From: Panorpa germanica
Taxonomy: Eukaryota; Arthropoda; Insecta; Mecoptera; Panorpidae
Direction of reading: 5' to 3'
Assembly (NCBI GenBank): GCA_963678705.1
Contig: OY783223.1
Coordinates: 4,154,001-4,218,000 of the forward strand
Length of the DNA stretch: 64,000 nt
The position numbers and the translations under genes were made by a program. The notes under the pieces were generated by a model. That model saw nothing but the letters and a program-made list of their open reading frames with translations. It was not told where the DNA came from and made no database searches. Positions 59,448 through 64,000 of this stretch are shown here, piece after piece (position 1 is the stretch's first letter; the number at the start of each line of letters is the position of its first letter).

Positions 59448-59944
59448 TAATAGTCTGTACTTTAATAATTCAAAACATAATTTATTTAATGTGTAATCAT
59501 CTTAAATGTTGACGTTGATTTACGGGTATGAGTATATTAGGAGAATCAATTTGATACATTCAATTAATGCAAATAAGGGTTAATTAATACTAAATTAATG
59601 TAAATTAGCACCATTGATTGACCGTAGTTAATATAGTGATGATTAAACTAATATATTATGTCAGTAATGCATTAATAAGTGTGTAGGATTAGAAGATTCT
59701 TTTCTAAATTGATATAATTTGCATATAAATGGGCTTGTAATGTTCCGATATTGAAAATCACTGGTTGAAATATTGGAAAGAGCTTAGAATTTGCAAGAAA
59801 TTCTAACTGAACATTTTAAATGAAGAATATATAGAATGCATCGCTTTACCCCGTTGCAGAACGCCGTGTATGTCACATGTCTCATTAATTTTTAATTTTT
59901 TTTATTATTGTGCATCAACTTTCGATAATTATTCGCACTAAAGG
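59448..59944. other. AT-rich spacer
   Basis: AATGGGCTTGTAATGTTCC at about 59729-59747 resembles the family A end but has no body attached. No gene. Confidence 0.45.
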
Positions 59945-60090
59945 AATATATACATTTATAAACATTTGTAAAACATAATTTATAACTTATAGACACGAAC
60001 ATGGATATTTAAAATAAAGAGATTAAATTTGTTTCATTGATAAAGTCAACAAGGACTTTCCCTGCTTTCAAATATCTGCCTATATTCCTC
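59945..60090 (-). repeat. Low-copy dispersed repeat K, copy 2
   Basis: Inverted counterpart of 996-1140: AAGTCAACAAGGACTTTCCC, then TGCTTTCAAATATCTGCCTAT. Moderately diverged. Confidence 0.6.
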
Positions 60091-60227
60091 AGGCATATTC
60101 CTTAAAATTATTGTCCTTTATCTACCTTTGAATACCCTTAATTACCCTAATCACTTCACTCCTATTACCTCCGTTACTGGATTTAGTTTTACCCTTTTAA
60201 AAACGAAAATCTATTTTGTTTCTGTTC

Positions 60228-60845
60228 TAACTTTGCAATTTGAGTAAGATTTTTTGAAGCACGTTCTAAGCCACAGATAGCAAATATATTTGTGTACGTT
60301 CAGGATAAGAAATTTCGTATTTTAAAGTTTTAATTTATGGAGTGGGGTAATGCATGTTTGAATCTGAAACTTTTGCCTCCGTTTTTGATCCTAAGTGCCT
60401 TCGAAACGAACACTCTCGAATAAGCGTAAAACGAGTTATTTTTCTTAAATACGTCGTTTTAGCACTATTTCAACTTTATGTGATAAAAACTGTAGAAGTT
60501 ATGAGAATTTCTTCAGGTTTTTTTTGGATTTTTGCTCATAACTTGAATACGCTTCAATAGCAATGTGAACTATATGCCTAAATCTATGTAAGGAGGCGGT
60601 ATACGCACATATCTAGTACATTATTTTTATGTAGCTATAAGATTTCACAAGCAACAGCGATTTTTTAAAAAATATTTTCTAATTCTCAGTCAATTTTATA
60701 TGGAGAATGTTCAAAATAACGTAAAACAAGTTATTTTTCTTAAATACTCTTTTTGTTGTTGTCCATAAGTTACCCTAAATTGCCCAAATGTCGATTCCTA
60801 TACTAGATCGAGGTCTAGAATATCGTATTCGAATTTTGTACTAAT
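60228..60845 (+). repeat. Dispersed repeat J, copy 2 (expanded)
   Basis: Matches 49638-49865 at both ends (TTTGAGTAAGATTTTTTGAA at the start, GGTCTAGAATATCGTATTCG at the end). About 370 bp of extra sequence lie in the middle. The extra part is bounded by direct repeats: CGTAAAACGAGTTATTTTTC at about 60424 and CGTAAAACAAGTTATTTTTC at about 60720. Confidence 0.7.
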
Positions 60846-62414
60846 AACTAATATATTAAATTATTATATAATAATATATAAATTAGAATAAAAACTTATG
60901 AACGTCAGAAAATGTAAATTTATGTCGAAAGATAACTTTTTTTTATGTAATCTTATATTATATTAACCTAAAAAATGTTATATTAGATATAAACTGTTTG
61001 CGAGAATATACAAAATTTATAAAGAGACTTTATGCCCCCTCGTTCTTATGATTAACACTCCATTAAATATTCGCAGCATTAAATATTTAAAAACAAAAAC
61101 GTGTCTGGGAAAATGTATCATAATAAGGATATAAGCAGCGTGACCCTGATGAATATAAATTGACCTTTGAACCGTGCCCTACATTAAACAATTTAATATT
61201 CCTCATTTACGATTCATTAAATGCATTTGCGTTATCAATAGAATTTTGATTAGAATGAATTTAATCGCGTATTGGGGTCGGGTCATTGATGCTTAACAAT
61301 ATAAATATAGACATCAGGGTCATTTGTTATTGTATCTAAAAAGGGAAGGCCCCGAACTTGATTGAAATGGAAAACGAAGCTATATAAAAACAATTAAAAC
61401 ACTCTTTATGATACCTTAAACGATGATCTCGTACATCTCGTAAATAATATTAATTGATTAATTAATAAGACATTAACAGCCAAAATATATTATTGGTTTC
61501 CATAAGTGGAGCCTACCAACTTGATTTGGAGTACCACGATTGCAATTGGATATAAATGAATGCGAATTTTACTTATTTTCTATTGAACAGTACTACATAT
61601 TGATAAAGTTGGCTATAAAGACCGTAAATGTCCAATTATTTGTTAATAATTCATAATTTTATACGAGATATTAACAATTAAATGTTTAATTAGATCAGAT
61701 TGTTATGTTATACTAATTAATGATCTATTTATAAACAAAGCTTGAACATTTATCTGACTCCTAAAGTTTATATGGTTTAAATAGCTCAATCATGTGCACA
61801 GTTATTAACGTTTTTATATTTAAAAACATGGAGTGCTAGTACAAAGTTGTAAATCGATTGTCATTTTAGTACACTGTTACTAGCTATATCTAAATGTATA
61901 ACCATGAAGTAATGTTTCACCTTAATGTCATAGACGTCAAGGCATGACAGAAGCTAAAATGCAGATGTTTAGATTGTTGATCATGCGTCTTTGAACACAA
62001 AAGCCGAATATTCGGACCAGAACACGCAAGTTATCACACGATTCGGACCATAAAACTGCATCTACTGTACATAATAGGCTCTTAATATTTACAGAGATAA
62101 TTGGAAGAAAGATTTTGAACCTAAACAGGTTCTCAAGATCAGGTATATTTGTTTTAGTAATGTGCAAGTGCCCGTACGGTGCAAGTACATTAGACTTTGA
62201 ATAAAGCTGGCGGTTCATGGTTCGATACGCCTCGCTGAAAATGCATTAAACAATTTTATAATATAATGCACTGGTACAAACTTAAAAATAATTATTTGTT
62301 TGTAAAATGACTGTGTCTTCGTTCTAAAAGGGTCAATATAAAAACTCCACATTTGGGAGATGAAAGTTAGAAAGAATCGCATAGAAAGTTTTTATCCAAA
62401 CTTAATTTAATTGC
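60846..62414. other. AT-rich intergenic region
   Basis: No supported gene. It includes a very diverged family A relic at 61590-61690. The 93-codon minus-strand ORF at 61937-62218 has no recognisable feature and is not called. Confidence 0.45.
61590..61690 (-). repeat. Diverged family A relic
   Basis: AGTACTACATATTGATAAAG, then TTGGCTATAAAGACC, CCAATTATTTGTTAATAA and GAGATATTAACAATTAAA follow the order of the family A tail with many substitutions. It appears much older than the near-consensus copies nearby. Confidence 0.6.
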
Positions 62415-63048
62415 AATGGGCTTGTGTCCTCATCCTTTAGTGATCGATTTTTTAATTGTTGATTGAAATTGATGTTTATAAATGTGTATTTTCTTGTCTA
62501 TTTTATTAAATATCTAAATGTTGACAGAGATATAGCAATTAAAAGTTTGAATTGTAGTTTTAGCGCTAGAAATGGTCTGCCATATTTGTATGACGTGAAA
62601 TGCATTTTAACGTGAGTTATTTGTTGAGTAGGTCAGTGCTGTGGTAATGTTTTGCAGCTGTTGGTAGTCAAATAATCAAGTCAAATCAAAGAATAATAAG
62701 TTTTTATTTTATTTAACCCTACTAAGGCAGACATAATATTGAAATTTGATTGTTCCTTGAAATAGCTGTAAATAATATTTGATATTTTGATATATAAATA
62801 CATATAGCAGAGATTTATGAGCTGTAAGGTTGGTAAAACAAGGATTGTGATGTCACATGCACTTGGAATGTGTACAACGTTGAATCCCTTTAATAATTAA
62901 AGAGACAAAATGACTTTTTTAATTGTTAATATCTCTTAACACATAAGGAGTTATTAACAAATAATTGAACATTTGAGGTTCTAGTAACTCACTTTATCAA
63001 TATATAGTACACTTTTATAGAAATTAAGACATAGGACACAAGCCGATT
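62415..63048 (+). mobile_element. Complete family A element, copy A14
   Basis: 634 bp in the head-left orientation, ends AATGGGCTTGTGTCC and GGACACAAGCCGATT. Target reconstructs as GCAATTGATA. A small deletion removes most of the GGTAACCTTACAC palindrome. Confidence 0.95.
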
Positions 63049-63076
63049 GATATAAAGTATACTGCATTTACATTAG

Positions 63077-63222
63077 CAAGGATGCACGATGGGAAACCGC
63101 TGGTGGAAGCATATCATTCGAAGAAAAGTGCGGCCAAATTGCGCTTGGTTATTCCTTCAAACAATATTACCAAAATGAACCAAGAATCGCAACTTCTCTT
63201 CGAAAAATTTACTATTAAATAA
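63077..63222 (+). CDS. Candidate terminal exon
   Basis: After a possible acceptor (TTTACATTAG) a frame runs as RMHDGKPLVEAYHSKKSAAK and then LRLVIPSNNITKMNQESQLL, ending EKFTIK-TAA. Composition is protein-like and less AT-driven than its surroundings. The frame is also open upstream to about 63050, where copy A14 ends, so an older coding exon may have been cut by that insertion. AATAAA overlaps the stop codon. No family recognised; upstream exons are not identifiable. Confidence 0.35.
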
Positions 63223-64000
63223 ATTTATGTGATCATTTAATATAACTAATAGTTATTACTAATAGAGGGATTCTATAAAAGCATATTCATTTTTATTATG
63301 GGTATTAATTCAAGGAAAAAAATGTATTAAGACATACATGATTATAGTGTGCGATGTGCGCTAGTTATTATGTTTTAAGATTGATCTATATTTAAGATTG
63401 ATATATTAATCTATTTAATATCCTATACATTACGTACTCACATATTATGATTCACAAAAATTGCCTTATTCACTTGAAAATTTCGCATAAGAGGAAAATA
63501 AATTAATTTAGACTTTTAATATACAATATAATATATTTCTGTACTATTTAGACTGAATTTAATAAGGCAATCAGACTGACTACCTAATTATTCCAAGCAC
63601 CAAGTTATTTTATATAAGTTAATAATATTTTTTTCAATTTTAAAAGAGAAAGGGAATCTTATTCCATTATATAACAATGCAATTGATATCTTCGGTTGAA
63701 AAGAAATACAATACGACTTCTGCAACAACAAATATTTCAATTTTACTATTTTTAAAGTCTGTACGATGACTCAGTTGGCAAAAGCATTGATACTTGATAC
63801 TGACTGCTGTGCCTTCGAGTTTTTTGGGTTTGGTTGTTAAAAAGGTGTATTGATTATGTACATTTTTCTTAAATTTAATTCATTTAACCAAAGCCTATTT
63901 CTGATGCTGATATGACTATGTTCTACCTTTTACTAAGTTGGTAGTTTTGGAAGTGTCATGGCTTAATATATATTTCTTACACCAGTGGCTAATATCTTGT
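63223..64000. other. AT-rich sequence at the right end
   Basis: No gene supported. At about 63768-63832 GATGACTCAGTTGGCAAAAG and GCCTTCGAGTTTTTTGGG have tRNA A- and B-box character, possibly a degenerate SINE or pseudo-tRNA, with low confidence. Confidence 0.4.

Overview
The window is nuclear DNA of an insect, order undetermined. It is strongly AT-rich, its genes carry small GT-AG introns, and the proteins are animal proteins: mitochondrial Tim17 and a homologue of Drosophila Pep (zinc finger protein on ecdysone puffs). An irritans-type mariner and 5'-truncated non-LTR retrotransposons fit the same picture. Real genes are few; most of the structured DNA is mobile-element debris.

Genes. Tim17 (5172-5663, +) is complete, with a spliced 5' leader holding a short upstream ORF. 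Two small secreted acidic proteins were assembled from exons: a two-exon gene on the minus strand (8888-10319) and a three-exon gene on the plus strand (20305-22078). Pep (28030-32558, minus) was assembled from 11 exons in one continuous frame of 783 codons with four C2H2 fingers. A possible three-exon micro-protein (23060-24902) has one in-frame UGA between cysteines. Orphan exons are proposed at 57-377 (-), 35572-35690 (+, N-myristoylation start), 51059-51102 (-) and 63077-63222 (+).

Mobile elements. The dominant repeat, here called family A, is a roughly 635-bp element with 15-bp inverted ends AATGGGCTTGTGTCC. It has 14 full or partial copies in both orientations, about one eighth of the window, usually inserted at AATT. 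Other families: B (about 210 bp), D (about 253 bp), E (400-436 bp, TTA/TAA duplications, Harbinger-like), F (about 600 bp, CAGGGTGG ends), G and H (related AGGCCT ends), I (401 bp) and low-copy repeats J, K and L. Nesting gives relative ages: the 3.0-kb long-TIR element C (11246-14266) sits in a family A copy, a mariner sits in a family B copy, and a family D copy sits in family H.

Most unusual structures. Element C has near-identical arms of about 740 bp around a 370-codon ORF with a PIN-like region and a TSO1/tesmin-like cysteine motif. At 25355-25649 there is an abrupt GC-rich run of abutting 21-nt hairpins (9-bp stems, 3-nt loops), bracketed by two longer palindromes. A 30-bp minisatellite lies at 15597-16042. 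The remaining stretches are AT-rich intergenic DNA in which I see no supportable gene.
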